Positions 54,187-63,794 are shown, counted from the stretch's first letter. The stretch is 64,000 nucleotides of DNA from Chitinophagaceae bacterium (GCA_023957155.1 JAMLHK010000002.1:248001-312000); one strand, 5' to 3'. Program-made: numbers and translations. The notes: generated by a model from the sequence alone, not told the origin.

Positions 54187-54459
54187 TTATTTTCTAAGTC
54201 CTAATTTTTCGATCAGCTCGCGGTACCCCTGCAGGTTATTTTTGCTCAGATAAGTAAGCAGGCTTTTCCTTTCTCCCACTAATTGCAGCAGACCTCTGTT
54301 GCTGGAAAAATCCTTTTTGTTGTTTTGCAGGTGTTTGGAAATGTGCGTAATGCGTTCTGTTAACAGTGCTATTTGCGCTTCAATGGAACCGGTATTGGTT
54401 TCTTTTCCACCAAATTCTGCGAAAATCTTTGCTTTTTTGTCAGCGACTAATGTTGGCAT
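54187..54459 (-). CDS. rpsO: 30S ribosomal protein S15
   Basis: 90 residues from ATG 54459 (MPTLVADKKAKIFAEFGG), the family's usual length. Motif NTGSIEAQIALLTERITHIS then HNNKKDF-type SKHLQNNKKDFSSNRGLLQL and LVGERKSLLTYL. An upstream in-frame start at 54510 would add 17 residues, but the -7 promoter box lies right there (54508-54515), so transcription begins downstream of it. Binds 16S rRNA early in assembly; often autoregulated. Confidence 0.97.
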   Translation of the reverse strand: MPTLVADKKAKIFAEFGGKETNTGSIEAQIALLTERITHISKHLQNNKKDFSSNRGLLQLVGERKSLLTYLSKNNLQGYRELIEKLGLRK

Positions 54460-54507
54460 CTCAATTTTTTTTAAACATCCAATGATTTCTTCTTCTAATT
54501 TTCGCGG

Positions 54508-54515
54508 CAAAGGTA
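54508..54515 (-). promoter_or_regulatory. -7 promoter element of rpsO
   Basis: TACCTTTG on the reverse strand, about 50 bp before the chosen start codon. It overlaps the alternative longer start and so decides the gene start. Confidence 0.5.
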
Positions 54516-54557
54516 GTAAAAGATCAATAAAACCTGAATAAATCCCGGAATTATTTT

Positions 54558-55073
54558 TCAGCGTAAATGCTTTAGATTCAGCCCGTATAGTACAACGAAA
54601 AGAATTCCGAAAAAGGCAATGAATGAAGAGGACAGGATGGTTAAGAAACTGGCCCCGCCAAAAGCAATAAAAGGACCGGCAATACCGGTTGCTGTTCCCA
54701 GAACATAACTGTAAAACCCGGTTTTCTTTAATCCAAACATCAGAATACCGCCTAAAAGGGTGAATACAGAAGCCACGATGCTAAATAATGCGCTCTTTTT
54801 AAGATTTTCCGGTTGCAGCATTACCGCGGTTCCGGATAATATTTTTTCGGCAAATTTTGCTCCGGCATTTCCTTCTTTTTCTATTTCTTCCCGGGCATCC
54901 TGCATGGCAGCCTGGGCTATATCCGAGGTAGCATCGGCAGAAATATGGCTGGTAATACCGCTGAGTATGCCCCAACTGCTTCCTATAAAAGTCAGGATAC
55001 ATAAGACGGTTAAGAATGTCGGCCTGGAAGGCGGAGTAGCCGTAGTGAGCTGATCAGGAAGTATATCTTCCAT
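54558..55073 (-). CDS. Membrane protein of unknown function
   Basis: 171 residues, about four membrane segments: FLTVLCILTFIGSSWGILSG, LFSIVASVFTLLGGILMFG, YVLGTATGIAGPFIAFGG and SSFIAFFGILFVVLYGLNL. A charged loop (about 50-85) lies between the first two. The layout resembles small DUF-type membrane proteins in Bacteroidota, with no specific match. It precedes rpsO on the same strand. Confidence 0.7.
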   Translation of the reverse strand: MEDILPDQLTTATPPSRPTFLTVLCILTFIGSSWGILSGITSHISADATSDIAQAAMQDAREEIEKEGNAGAKFAEKILSGTAVMLQPENLKKSALFSIVASVFTLLGGILMFGLKKTGFYSYVLGTATGIAGPFIAFGGASFLTILSSSFIAFFGILFVVLYGLNLKHLR

Positions 55074-55266
55074 AGTGAATAAGTTTTATCATACAAGTAT
55101 AAGAAAAGAATTTTATATCTGAAATATCCCCGTGCCATTTCCTGTACAAAATCGAAAATGCTTTTGATAATCAGTAATTTTCCGGAAAATTTTACCGTTG
55201 TGGTATGAAATAGCTGTTTGTACAGCAGGGATTGAGCTTTGTATTGCATCTATTTAAAATTTACGC

Positions 55267-56355
55267 TTGAAGAGAATTTATTTTACGGTATTTAATGAAC
55301 TGGTATATGATCAGCGTATGAACCGCATCTGCTCCACGCTTGCGGAAAACGGGTTTGAGGTCATCATAGTGGGGAAACGGCTCAGGTCATCCCCGGTGTT
55401 ATCCAATGAAAACTATAAGCAACGTCGCTTACGCTGCTGGTTCAGTAAAGGGAAAATTCATTATATAGAATATAATATCAGGCTCTTGTTTTTTTTGCTT
55501 TTTAAAAGGATGAACGCGGTTTGCGCGATAGATCTTGATACCATTTTACCCTGCTACCTTGTTTCACGTATCCGGAATGTGATACGCATATATGATGCGC
55601 ATGAGTTGTTTACAGAAATGAAAGAAGTGGTCACCCGCCCTTTTACGAAAAAGATATGGACGCTGGTTGAGCAATTTTGTGTGCCGGCATTTACGCACGG
55701 GTACACGGTTTCGGAAGCTATCGCTAAAGTGTTTTTTCAAAGGTATGGGGTACGGTATGAAGTGATCAGGAATGTTCCTTTAGCAACGGATGAACCTTCA
55801 GGGAACCCGCAAAAGAAGTTTATTATTTACCAGGGTGCCATTAATGAGGCCCGGGGATTTGAATTCCTGATCCCGGCCATGTTGCATGTTGATGTGCCGC
55901 TCCATATATACGGTAATGGGAATTTTGAAGAACAGCTTCATCTTCTCATTGAAAAGCACAAGGTACAGGATAAGGTGAAGGTATATGCCTCCCGGCATCC
56001 TGCTGTGTTAAAAGGTATAACCCGTCAGGCATATATGGGCATTAACCTTATAGAAAATACGGGATTGAACCAGTATTATTCCTTAGCCAATAAATTTTTT
56101 GATTATATGCACGCAGGTATTCCCCAGGTAACCATGCAATACCCGGAATATATGCAGGTCAATAAGGCGTATGAGGTAGCCGTGCTGATCGCGGAGCTTA
56201 ACCCGGTTTGCATTGCGGAAGCCATTAATGCATTATTGGCAGACGATGCGTTATATGAAAAATTAAGGCGAAACTGTGCTGCGGCAAAAGCGGTATACAA
56301 CTGGCAGCATGAAGAGAAGAGGCTGGTTGAATTTTACAGGACTCTATTACAATAG
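55267..56355 (+). CDS. GT4-like glycosyltransferase
   Basis: 362 residues, TTG start at 55267 (MKRIYFTVFNELVYDQRMNR). Two-Rossmann GT-B protein: RICSTLAENGFEVIIVGKRL, IYDAHELFTEMKEV, IIYQGAINEARGFEFLIPAM in the donor-binding half and a ANKFFDYMHAGIPQV segment with the usual EX7E-type region. Probably adds a sugar in surface-polysaccharide or lipid glycosylation. The stop is 2 bp before the next glycosyltransferase gene, so the two are translationally linked. Confidence 0.85.
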   Translation: MKRIYFTVFNELVYDQRMNRICSTLAENGFEVIIVGKRLRSSPVLSNENYKQRRLRCWFSKGKIHYIEYNIRLLFFLLFKRMNAVCAIDLDTILPCYLVSRIRNVIRIYDAHELFTEMKEVVTRPFTKKIWTLVEQFCVPAFTHGYTVSEAIAKVFFQRYGVRYEVIRNVPLATDEPSGNPQKKFIIYQGAINEARGFEFLIPAMLHVDVPLHIYGNGNFEEQLHLLIEKHKVQDKVKVYASRHPAVLKGITRQAYMGINLIENTGLNQYYSLANKFFDYMHAGIPQVTMQYPEYMQVNKAYEVAVLIAELNPVCIAEAINALLADDALYEKLRRNCAAAKAVYNWQHEEKRLVEFYRTLLQ

Positions 56356-56357
56356 CA

Positions 56358-57494
56358 TTGGAAAAGCATATACATATTGTTTCCTTAGATGTCCCTTATC
56401 CGCCGGATTATGGCGGTGTGGTTGATCTGTATTATAAACTGAAATACCTCCATGAAAAAGGTATTATTATCCATTTACATTGCTATGAATATGGCCGGGG
56501 CAAGCAGGAAGCTTTGCTGGAATATTGTAAAACGGTTCATTATTATAAAAGGTCGGCAGGCTGGTTGCGTTTTTTAACAGGGCTGCCATATATCGCAGGT
56601 TCCCGTGCCGGCAGGGAATTGTCGGGCAGCCTGGCAAATGATAATTACCCGGTATTGCTGGAAGGCATACACTGTACTTTTCTACTGTACCGGGGTAAGC
56701 TGGCAGGCAGGAAAGTGATCCTGCGGCTGCATAATATCGAATCGGAATATTACCGGCAGCTGGCTCATCACAGTGCTTCGCTGTTTCGTAAAATATATTA
56801 TCGGGCAGAAAGTATATTATTAAAGCGATACGAAAGAAAGGTTGTCCCTAAGGCAGATCTTGTGGTTACGGTAACGGAAAAAGATGCTCAGCAATGCCGA
56901 ACGGATTGGGGTGTGGAAAATGCGGTATACTTACCTGTTTTTACTCCCTGGAATGTAGTGACATGCAGGGAAGGTTCAGGAACCTATTGTTTATACCAGG
57001 GCAACTTATCGGTAAGTGAAAATGAACGGGCAGTGTTATGGCTGGTAAAAAATGTGTTCTCCGGACTATCTATTCCTTTGGTCATTGCGGGTAAGCACCC
57101 TTCTCTGTTTTTACAAAAGGAGGTAAAGAAATACAGCCATATTCGTATGGTGGCAAATCCATCTCAGGAGCAGATGCAGCAGCTTATTGAAGAAGCCCAG
57201 GTTAACCTGTTACCTTCATTTACCCGAACAGGAATAAAGCTGAAATTATTACATGCTGTTTTTTGTGGCAGGCATTGTGTTGTAAATTCTGCAATGGCAG
57301 AGGGGAGCCACCTGGAAGCGGCCTGTTTCATTGCGGAGGATGCGGCAGCGTTCAGGGATGCGGTACAATTGCTGTTTCACCGCCCTTTTTCAATGGAAGA
57401 TCAATACCACCGGCAGCACCTCTTAGCACATTATTTTAATAACCGGCATCATGCCGGGGAGATGGTACAATGGATATGGAACCGTGACGTGTAG
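56358..57494 (+). CDS. Glycosyltransferase family 4-like protein
   Basis: 378 residues, TTG start at 56358 (MEKHIHIVSLDVPYPPDYGG). DVPYPPDYGGVVDLYYKL is the usual acceptor-side start, RLHNIESEYYRQLAHH and KADLVVTVTEKDAQQC follow, and the donor-side half has YLPVFTPWNVV, YQGNLSVSENERAVLWL, VINLLPSFTRTGIKLKLL-type sequence. Works with the preceding transferase, presumably on the same glycan. Acceptor unknown. Confidence 0.85.
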   Translation: MEKHIHIVSLDVPYPPDYGGVVDLYYKLKYLHEKGIIIHLHCYEYGRGKQEALLEYCKTVHYYKRSAGWLRFLTGLPYIAGSRAGRELSGSLANDNYPVLLEGIHCTFLLYRGKLAGRKVILRLHNIESEYYRQLAHHSASLFRKIYYRAESILLKRYERKVVPKADLVVTVTEKDAQQCRTDWGVENAVYLPVFTPWNVVTCREGSGTYCLYQGNLSVSENERAVLWLVKNVFSGLSIPLVIAGKHPSLFLQKEVKKYSHIRMVANPSQEQMQQLIEEAQVNLLPSFTRTGIKLKLLHAVFCGRHCVVNSAMAEGSHLEAACFIAEDAAAFRDAVQLLFHRPFSMEDQYHRQHLLAHYFNNRHHAGEMVQWIWNRDV

Positions 57495-57544
57495 CTCCGC
57501 TGCTCGTAAGGCGGCTTATGGTATTATTATTTATTTTATAAAAC

Positions 57545-57573
57545 AAAAAAGCACCTTTATCATTTAAAGGTGC
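57545..57573 (-). terminator. Terminator of the small Cys-rich gene
   Basis: GCACCTTT (57551-57558) / AAAGGTGC (57566-57573), followed on the reverse strand by six T. Confidence 0.75.
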
Positions 57574-57596
57574 CCTGAAAATATAAGGGTATATAA

Positions 57597-57866
57597 TTAA
57601 ATCGGAGTACAGTTCAGATTGTCAACCTGTTCCTGATAACCTGCTTTTGCTTCAGAAGATAAAGAGCTGAAGCAACTGCTTCTGATCAGCTCCTGTAAGG
57701 CAGCTTTATAATTATTACAATTGGTAACAGAGGGGTCAGATGTATATGCTATGGCTGCACTGCTTACTTTACTTACTACTGTTTCACAATTTGCCGCTTT
57801 TTTGCAATTGGTAAATATGCCGCCGATGAAAGCGGTGACCAAAATTGCCAGGGTGAGTTTTTTCAT
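57597..57866 (-). CDS. Small exported Cys-containing protein
   Basis: 89 residues. N-terminal signal MKKLTLAILVTAFIGGIFTN followed by Cys; FTNC is not a standard lipobox, so lipidation is uncertain. The mature part is short and helical with five Cys (NCKKAANC, NCNNYKAAL, RSSCFSSL, DNLNC). No known family; probably a periplasmic or surface protein. Confidence 0.7.
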   Translation of the reverse strand: MKKLTLAILVTAFIGGIFTNCKKAANCETVVSKVSSAAIAYTSDPSVTNCNNYKAALQELIRSSCFSSLSSEAKAGYQEQVDNLNCTPI

Positions 57867-58101
57867 GGAATTTATTTAAAAAAGTTAATGGATCAATATT
57901 AAACGAGAGGCGCTGTATTATATTGCCGGGAAAGGTATAGCCGGCATGTTCTGATAAATTCGGGCGTGTTGTTAATAAGATATGTTTATTTGATCCTGTA
58001 GATTTTTCTGTTCTTTGGTGTTATAGACTGTCCGCAAACTGTTCTTGTGATTTTATGGCCGATCACGTTTATGACCAAACCTAATGCAAGGCGCGGTCTT
58101 G

Positions 58102-58809
58102 TCAGTTGGAAATCTCATACTCCGAAACAATCGTACGCTTAAATTCTAATACTTCCGGTGAAACCTTGAAACCACTTCCACCAAATCCTTTGTTATACGT
58201 ATTGATTCCATTTCCTGTTGCTCTGTATACATTTTCTTGGTCATAGTTGCCTGAGGGTTCAGTGTTGGTGATGAAGTATAACTTTCCTAATTTAATTTTT
58301 GCCCTTTCGCACAATTTAGTTGCGGATTTCAAAGCATCATCATAAGCAAGTAGGTCAGCTTCTCTGAATAAGCTGTCTGTTTTTGAATGTCCAAATTGTA
58401 TTTGTGAAATGCTATTTATTTTTGTTTCCATGAGTTTGCCAGTCAGTTCGGTGAATCTTTGAATGTCGCTTAGTAGAAAATCAATGGACTGTTCTGCCTG
58501 ATAACCCGTAAACATAGTTCTGTTATTGATATACTCATAGTTCTTGTTTGCAGAAATACTGCTCGTTTTTATGTCACTATTCTTCTTTCTGAATTGTTCT
58601 AAAATAGTAGTTACGCTATCAACTGTTTCTTGAGTTGCTTTTATCGCATCAGCCATCCTTGGCTTAACAAACGAGATATCAATTGTCAAGATGACCTGGT
58701 CAGGCATTATTCTTACTTTACCCTCACCAGCAACGCGAATTGTTTTGGGTTTGTCCGGTGTAGAACAAGCTGCCAGGAAAATCATAAATAGTGATACTAA
58801 ATTTTTCAT
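58102..58809 (-). CDS. SIMPL-domain (DUF541) lipoprotein
   Basis: 235 residues. Lipoprotein signal MKNLVSLFMIFLAAC. RVAGEGKVRIMPDQVILTID is the start of the SIMPL domain, with NKNYEYINNRTMFTGYQAEQ and ATKLCERAKIKLGKLYFITN further on. Family members are periplasmic or surface proteins of unknown role that can oligomerise. Complete. Confidence 0.88.
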   Translation of the reverse strand: MKNLVSLFMIFLAACSTPDKPKTIRVAGEGKVRIMPDQVILTIDISFVKPRMADAIKATQETVDSVTTILEQFRKKNSDIKTSSISANKNYEYINNRTMFTGYQAEQSIDFLLSDIQRFTELTGKLMETKINSISQIQFGHSKTDSLFREADLLAYDDALKSATKLCERAKIKLGKLYFITNTEPSGNYDQENVYRATGNGINTYNKGFGGSGFKVSPEVLEFKRTIVSEYEISN

Positions 58810-58883
58810 GTGGTGGTTGTTTTAGATTACGCCTTATTATACTCAAATGTTATCGTTGTTGTGTTAATTTATAAGACAGGCAT

Positions 58884-58921
58884 AAAAAAACCTGTAAGAT
58901 GGTCTGCAACGATCTTACAGG
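58884..58921 (-). terminator. Terminator of the collagen-like lipoprotein gene
   Basis: CCTGTAAGAT (58891-58900) / ATCTTACAGG (58912-58921), with seven T on the reverse-strand transcript. Confidence 0.85.
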
Positions 58922-58943
58922 CTTAATTTAAGCAAATAACAGG

Positions 58944-59516
58944 TTAATCTTTAAGGTTCAGGTATTTTTTAACCGCGTTATAGTCGTTCCAGTCAACGGC
59001 CGGTCCGGCCTTACGGGCAGAAGTTCCACCGGGAATAAGGATATATCTGAACTGACTTACACCACTATTACTGGTAAGATTATAGTTAGAAACAAGGTGA
59101 ATGGTTCCTGTTTCAAAATAGGGGTCAACATATATGTCCGGAGCGTCTCCATCCTCATCGTCCCCTGTCAGAAGCACTAAAGGAACAACACAAGGCACCT
59201 GCACTACAAATGGATCATCGGAAGTATTCAGGTTCCAGTACACTTTAATTTCCCCGGAATTAAGAATATCTGTCGTTAATTTCGGTGCGCTAATCTGCCC
59301 AAATCCATTGTCAAATGTCACATTCAGCCAGTTGGAATAAATCACATTAGCCGTGCCGGGATCTCCTTTAGGGCCTGCAGGTCCCTGTGCTCCCGCCGGG
59401 CCGGGCGATCCTGTAGCTCCGGCAGGACCTTCCGGTCCTTCTTTGGAGCAGGACGTAAATAACATACTTACCGTCACCATTGCAATGACGGCTATCTGGA
59501 AAGTCAATTTTTTCAT
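58944..59516 (-). CDS. Collagen-like lipoprotein
   Basis: 190 residues from ATG 59516 (MKKLTFQIAVIAMVTVSMLF); an upstream ATG at 59543 adds nine residues. Lipobox ends TSC (Cys23). Residues 27-56 are ten uninterrupted Gly-X-Y triplets (GPEGPAGATGSPGPAGAQ...), long enough for a short triple helix. The C-terminal domain (about 60-190, with VIYSNWLNVTFDNGFGQISA) is beta-rich and ends RKAGPAVDWNDYNAVKKYLN. Probably a trimeric surface lipoprotein; the partner is unknown. Confidence 0.85.
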   Translation of the reverse strand: MKKLTFQIAVIAMVTVSMLFTSCSKEGPEGPAGATGSPGPAGAQGPAGPKGDPGTANVIYSNWLNVTFDNGFGQISAPKLTTDILNSGEIKVYWNLNTSDDPFVVQVPCVVPLVLLTGDDEDGDAPDIYVDPYFETGTIHLVSNYNLTSNSGVSQFRYILIPGGTSARKAGPAVDWNDYNAVKKYLNLKD

Positions 59517-60077
59517 ACTGAATGATTTTAATGAATAGATCATTAAAAATAATGAATTAATGATTAGACTATATAATAAAAGTCAATTTATCACTTATAT
59601 CATTTGTTGTATATCAAATTGGTCCAGCAGACATGTCTGCAAAACAAGGAATATACCCCAAAGTACTTAACCGAATATGCTGCTAACAAAGAAAGCAGCT
59701 TGTATATAAAGCCTTCTTAAAACCTTAATAACCCATTGCTAATAATAGTACAACCTTATTAGCTTCAGTGATGGCAGATGCTTCAACTTGGTACCTGCCA
59801 ATAATTGGACCGAGATATAAGAATGTAATAAGGTTGGATAAGCATCACCTTTCGTTACTAAGGTCATAAGGTTTTGTAAAGAAATATGATGTGATTTGAA
59901 ATATAGAGAGGATTGTACATATAAAACGAACTTGCTGCACAAATGCCCGGCAACCAGGGCGTGCAACAATGTGTATATATAATCGGTCTCAAGTGCCAAA
60001 CCCGGAAACTGATGCGCTCAATACTGAACGGGCTTATTAAAGGTTGGCATCCTTATCTGTTATCCTTTTTTTCAGGT
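59517..60077. other. Intergenic region with a long-range inverted repeat
   Basis: About 560 bp. CAACCTTATTA (59751-59761) is repeated in inverse at 59826-59836. The open frames here have no coding character. Presumably it holds the promoter of the collagen-like gene and the 3' end of the uptake operon; no clear terminator was seen. Confidence 0.4.
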
Positions 60078-61370
60078 TTAATAGTACCAGGATATCCATG
60101 TTTTGGCATCATCGGCGCTGACCATATCATAGCTGGTCGGACTGGTTTGTATCAGATAAAAGCCCTGTGGTATTAACAGCCTGATCAGGCTTTGTGCAGC
60201 GGGGCCGGAAGAGGGATATGTTCCATAAGCTCCAAGCAGGCTGAATACAATCCTTCCATCGGCAGTAAATTCAGGAGTACCCGGTGCTGCTCCATATTGT
60301 AATTCAAGACCCGTACCTGCAGTGTTTATAAATACGGGGGCAAACAGATCATTTCCCGGATCGTACTCCGGCCAGTAGATAAGCGAATAAAACCTGCCCA
60401 TCGAATTGATGCCAAAAGCGTCATCCACACCATTTACATGAAACCCGGCATAGGATTCCCAATAGGATTCATCGTTGACTGCCGTTTGCCACCACCTTTG
60501 CGGTGCATTAAGATCAACTCTTAAAGGTTTGACAGCGCCGGCAATGCTGCCGGTAACATTCCCCGATTTGAGGCTAACACTTTGACCGGCTTCACTCCAG
60601 GATACATCCGTAAACCCGTTAATCGTTTGAGAACCGTTGACCAGGGGTGTTTCAAATACCAGTCCTCCTGCATTGAAATAATAAGCGGTAGAAAATTGTT
60701 GTATCGTTCCGCCTGAAAACCATTGTAAAGTGATCGTTCTCGAAACAGGATCAACGGCAATTTCATATTCAACACCGCCCAGCGTAAGCCGCTTAAAGTA
60801 GTTTTGAATTTTGGCTATGTTTAAAAAAGATAATGCGTTAGCCCATATACCATTTTGCCATTCGTCTAACTCCTGCTGTGATGCTCTTTCCAGCTTTAGC
60901 CGGGTTTTATTCATTTTACCGGTAAGTATGATGCTGTCTGCATATAAAATGTCTAAGGAAAACTCAAAGTCTGAGTATAATCCGGCTCCATAATCTCCTC
61001 CATTCACCGAAGCGTCCGGATCGGATAAAAGATGCAGGTAGGAATAGGTATCAAAAATTAAGGTAGGCTGCTGCAATGCTTTTAAACGATAGCTGCTTTC
61101 TTTCTGGTATTTGGAAGTGGTGGTATCAAAATCAGCAAACATGAATACGCGGTTCTCATTATTGAACCGGAAATAAAAATGATAGATGCCGCCGCTGCCG
61201 GGTGTAATCGTTGCTTTCCAACCGGTGGGAGAGCTTACTAAGGCAGCCTGGTATTCGCTCAATGTTTTATTGAGCCGTTCATCCGGCGTTTCATTAAAAA
61301 CAGGCTCATCTTTACTACATGCCGTAAGGAGTAAGACCAGCGGTAAAATATATGGAGCGAATTTTTTCAT
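60078..61370 (-). CDS. DUF4302 lipoprotein
   Basis: 430 residues from ATG 61370 (MKKFAPYILPLVLLLTACSK); an ATG at 61394 adds eight residues. Lipobox LLTAC. The pattern ERLNKTLSEYQAALVSSPTG, YHFYFRFNNENRVFMFADFD and SYRLKALQQPTLIFDTYSYL marks DUF4302, a family found in SusC/SusD-type loci. Outer-membrane-associated; substrate unknown. It is the last gene of the uptake operon. Confidence 0.85.
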   Translation of the reverse strand: MKKFAPYILPLVLLLTACSKDEPVFNETPDERLNKTLSEYQAALVSSPTGWKATITPGSGGIYHFYFRFNNENRVFMFADFDTTTSKYQKESSYRLKALQQPTLIFDTYSYLHLLSDPDASVNGGDYGAGLYSDFEFSLDILYADSIILTGKMNKTRLKLERASQQELDEWQNGIWANALSFLNIAKIQNYFKRLTLGGVEYEIAVDPVSRTITLQWFSGGTIQQFSTAYYFNAGGLVFETPLVNGSQTINGFTDVSWSEAGQSVSLKSGNVTGSIAGAVKPLRVDLNAPQRWWQTAVNDESYWESYAGFHVNGVDDAFGINSMGRFYSLIYWPEYDPGNDLFAPVFINTAGTGLELQYGAAPGTPEFTADGRIVFSLLGAYGTYPSSGPAAQSLIRLLIPQGFYLIQTSPTSYDMVSADDAKTWISWYY

Positions 61371-61401
61371 ATTCCTGATTTTATTTTCGAACAACAGTCT
61401 C

Positions 61402-62286
61402 CTATTTCAATAAGGCGGTTATTGAGTTTCTTGTGCGGGTTTGCAGGCTGTAAAAATCAATGTTCCAGGCATCTTTAAAGTAACCAACCACGATGGCTTC
61501 TTTTTGCTTTAATTTCATTTGTGCTTCTTCATTGGTGAGATTGCTGACCATAGAATCAAACCAGTTTCTGCCTTCTATCAGCATATAGGAAATCATTTCT
61601 ACAAAATCTTCATCCGGAAAAGACATGGCATAGGCAGAAATGAATCCCAGTTCGTTGGCTGCATTATCGCTCACATTATTCCAGTTGGATGTATAGGTGC
61701 CTACAGATATTTGTTTAAACTCCTGGGGATACATTATGTTTTTATGCAGGATATGGGCAAATTCATGCTCTATGGTTCGGAATATTCGTTTTACGATAAA
61801 AGAATCATTCGGCACATAACCCGGCATGCTTTTTATACGGAAATTATTTATCTCGTACAACAATATTTTACGCTCACCTTCAGCCTGCCCAAGCGTAACA
61901 GTACCGTCTATATTCCAGCTTTCGCTGCCGGCCAGCACAAAAAATTTAGGGCAATATTTCTTCATGAACAGCTCGTTGGTTTCTGCCACATAATTGTCAA
62001 TCCATACCTGTTTTGTGGCAGTCAATACAGGTATGATCTTTTCTTCATCCGGCGGTGTGATAATTTTATTGAAGCTTATCTCCGACTGGTCCCATTTGTA
62101 TTTTACCGATATATTCCACGGTATGGTAAGGTTACTCAGTATCCAGTCGTCAATAGGCCCCTTTGCCCAGGTATCGCCGCCCAGTCCGGGTATGTCGCCC
62201 ATATTGCCAGAAAGATCATCTTTCCCACAGGATAGTATTCCCGCTGCACACCCAAGAGCGATTATTAATGTTCGTAAAGATTTCAT
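61402..62286 (-). CDS. Substrate-import-associated zinc metallohydrolase lipoprotein
   Basis: 294 residues. Signal MKSLRTLIIALGCAAGILSC. Zinc motif HEFAHILHKN with downstream DEDFVEMISYML supplying the likely third ligand. This matches the TIGR04549-type lipoproteins encoded next to SusC/SusD transporters. Probably trims a peptide or protein at the surface before uptake. 30 bp from the DUF4302 gene. Confidence 0.88.
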   Translation of the reverse strand: MKSLRTLIIALGCAAGILSCGKDDLSGNMGDIPGLGGDTWAKGPIDDWILSNLTIPWNISVKYKWDQSEISFNKIITPPDEEKIIPVLTATKQVWIDNYVAETNELFMKKYCPKFFVLAGSESWNIDGTVTLGQAEGERKILLYEINNFRIKSMPGYVPNDSFIVKRIFRTIEHEFAHILHKNIMYPQEFKQISVGTYTSNWNNVSDNAANELGFISAYAMSFPDEDFVEMISYMLIEGRNWFDSMVSNLTNEEAQMKLKQKEAIVVGYFKDAWNIDFYSLQTRTRNSITALLK

Positions 62287-62330
62287 ATTGAGATGTATGG
62301 ATGATTATGTTTGATTTGTATAGCTGGTGT

Positions 62331-63782
62331 TTATCTTGGATTTTGATCTACGCCTGATAGTTCTGCGGATTGAGGTATCTGCAATACTCTTCTCGGATCA
62401 TCTGCTCCCAGTTCAATCACCTCACCTTCCACCGTGCGATGTGTTACCACGATCTTGTGTCTTAATATATCGAACCAGCGCATCCCTTCCTGCACATATT
62501 CCGCTCTTTTAAAATCAAGTATCGTTTGCAGTATACCTTTTTGCAGGTCGGGGGTATTGTAAAAATTTTTGATCTTCGTTTCCGTGATACGGTGCGTTGC
62601 CGCATTATAGTTCACAATACGGGTAGCTGCATAGCTGTTAAGGTCGGTTAATGCATCATCGGTATTGTTCAGGGCATTATTGGCTTCTGCTTTATTAAAC
62701 AACACTTCTTCCGTGGTAAAAAGCGGAACCATGATATAACCTGTTCCAATACTCGCATTTACGGAAACCCGTACAAAATATTCATTGATCTTGGGGATCA
62801 TATAATTATTGGTACCGGCGGTGTAGGTATGGTTCCGGAACGCCCAGGTACCGCCTGTTACGTTTCTTGCAAAAATCTCATCGCGGATCGCAGATGTCAT
62901 ACCATACCGTGTATTATAGTAATATCTCCCCCACCAGGATTGTGTTTCTCCCAACAGTAAATTGGCCGGCTGGCTGGCTTTGGTATATTCCGCCCACATT
63001 TCCATGTAGGTGTAAGTAAGATAAGTGCTGTTCCACGGGCGTAATAAGGTAGTTACATTGGAAGCGGTAAAAACCTGCCCGGCATGATCAATCACTTTTT
63101 GATAGTCCTTTTTATACAGGTAAAACCGTGCAGCAAAAGCATTGGCTGCGGCTTTGGTAAAATGGTAGCGGGGTGCGGTATATTTTTGGTCCGCCAGCAA
63201 AGGCAATCCTTCCAGCAGGTCTTTTTCAATCATTTCATACACATAGGCCACGGTTTTCCTTTCATAAGTTTTGATGACCACCTTTTCGGGTTCCGTAACA
63301 TAAGGAATACCAGGGTCTGAAGAAGCCGTAGCCGGATCGTATGTTTTTGAAAATAAGGTTACCAGCATAAAATGCGCATAAGCCCTGGCCACCAGCGCTT
63401 CTCCTTTTTGTGACCGGTAGTTGTCTTTATCCGGGGCGTTATTGCAGGCTTCCAGAGCATGATTGGCGGCAGCAATAGCCGCGTAGCAGGCATTCCAGTA
63501 ATATTCCGGGGAGTCCTGCTGGTTATCTGCAACATCTTTATACCTGTATGCGTCTGCATTGGTGATATCCTGCTCCCCTACCCCTTTGTCGGCCACATTA
63601 TCTGACATGGACTCGCAAAAATCCATATAATTTGCCTGGGGATACGCCGTACCCAGCAATTGTGATACTTTTTCAGGAGAGTTAAGCTCGGTTCTGTTAT
63701 CCGGCAAACGTTCCAGGTATTTCTTACAACCGGTAGTTGCGGTAAGCAACACGATAATGCAGTATATTAAAAAATTTTTCAT
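62331..63782 (-). CDS. SusD/RagB-like nutrient-binding lipoprotein
   Basis: 483 residues. Lipoprotein signal MKNFLIYCIIVLLTATTGCK. KYLERLPDNRTELNSPEKV, the TPR-like LVARAYAHFMLVTLFSKTY segment and C-terminal QEGMRWFDILRHKIVV are typical of SusD. It is the lid of the SusC channel. The gap to the SusC stop is 12 bp. The ligand class is not evident from sequence, but the protease partner favours a peptide. Confidence 0.94.
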   Translation of the reverse strand: MKNFLIYCIIVLLTATTGCKKYLERLPDNRTELNSPEKVSQLLGTAYPQANYMDFCESMSDNVADKGVGEQDITNADAYRYKDVADNQQDSPEYYWNACYAAIAAANHALEACNNAPDKDNYRSQKGEALVARAYAHFMLVTLFSKTYDPATASSDPGIPYVTEPEKVVIKTYERKTVAYVYEMIEKDLLEGLPLLADQKYTAPRYHFTKAAANAFAARFYLYKKDYQKVIDHAGQVFTASNVTTLLRPWNSTYLTYTYMEMWAEYTKASQPANLLLGETQSWWGRYYYNTRYGMTSAIRDEIFARNVTGGTWAFRNHTYTAGTNNYMIPKINEYFVRVSVNASIGTGYIMVPLFTTEEVLFNKAEANNALNNTDDALTDLNSYAATRIVNYNAATHRITETKIKNFYNTPDLQKGILQTILDFKRAEYVQEGMRWFDILRHKIVVTHRTVEGEVIELGADDPRRVLQIPQSAELSGVDQNPR

Positions 63783-63794
63783 GATCCAATGATA

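Noticed and set aside
59739-59999. 86-codon reverse ORF in the 59.5-60.1 kb gap
   Set aside because: No motif and no promoter or terminator of its own; it covers a long-range inverted repeat and is probably chance.
61519-62235. 238-codon forward ORF opposite the metallohydrolase gene
   Set aside because: It is the antisense shadow of a gene with a lipoprotein signal and HEFAH motif; its own product shows no domain.
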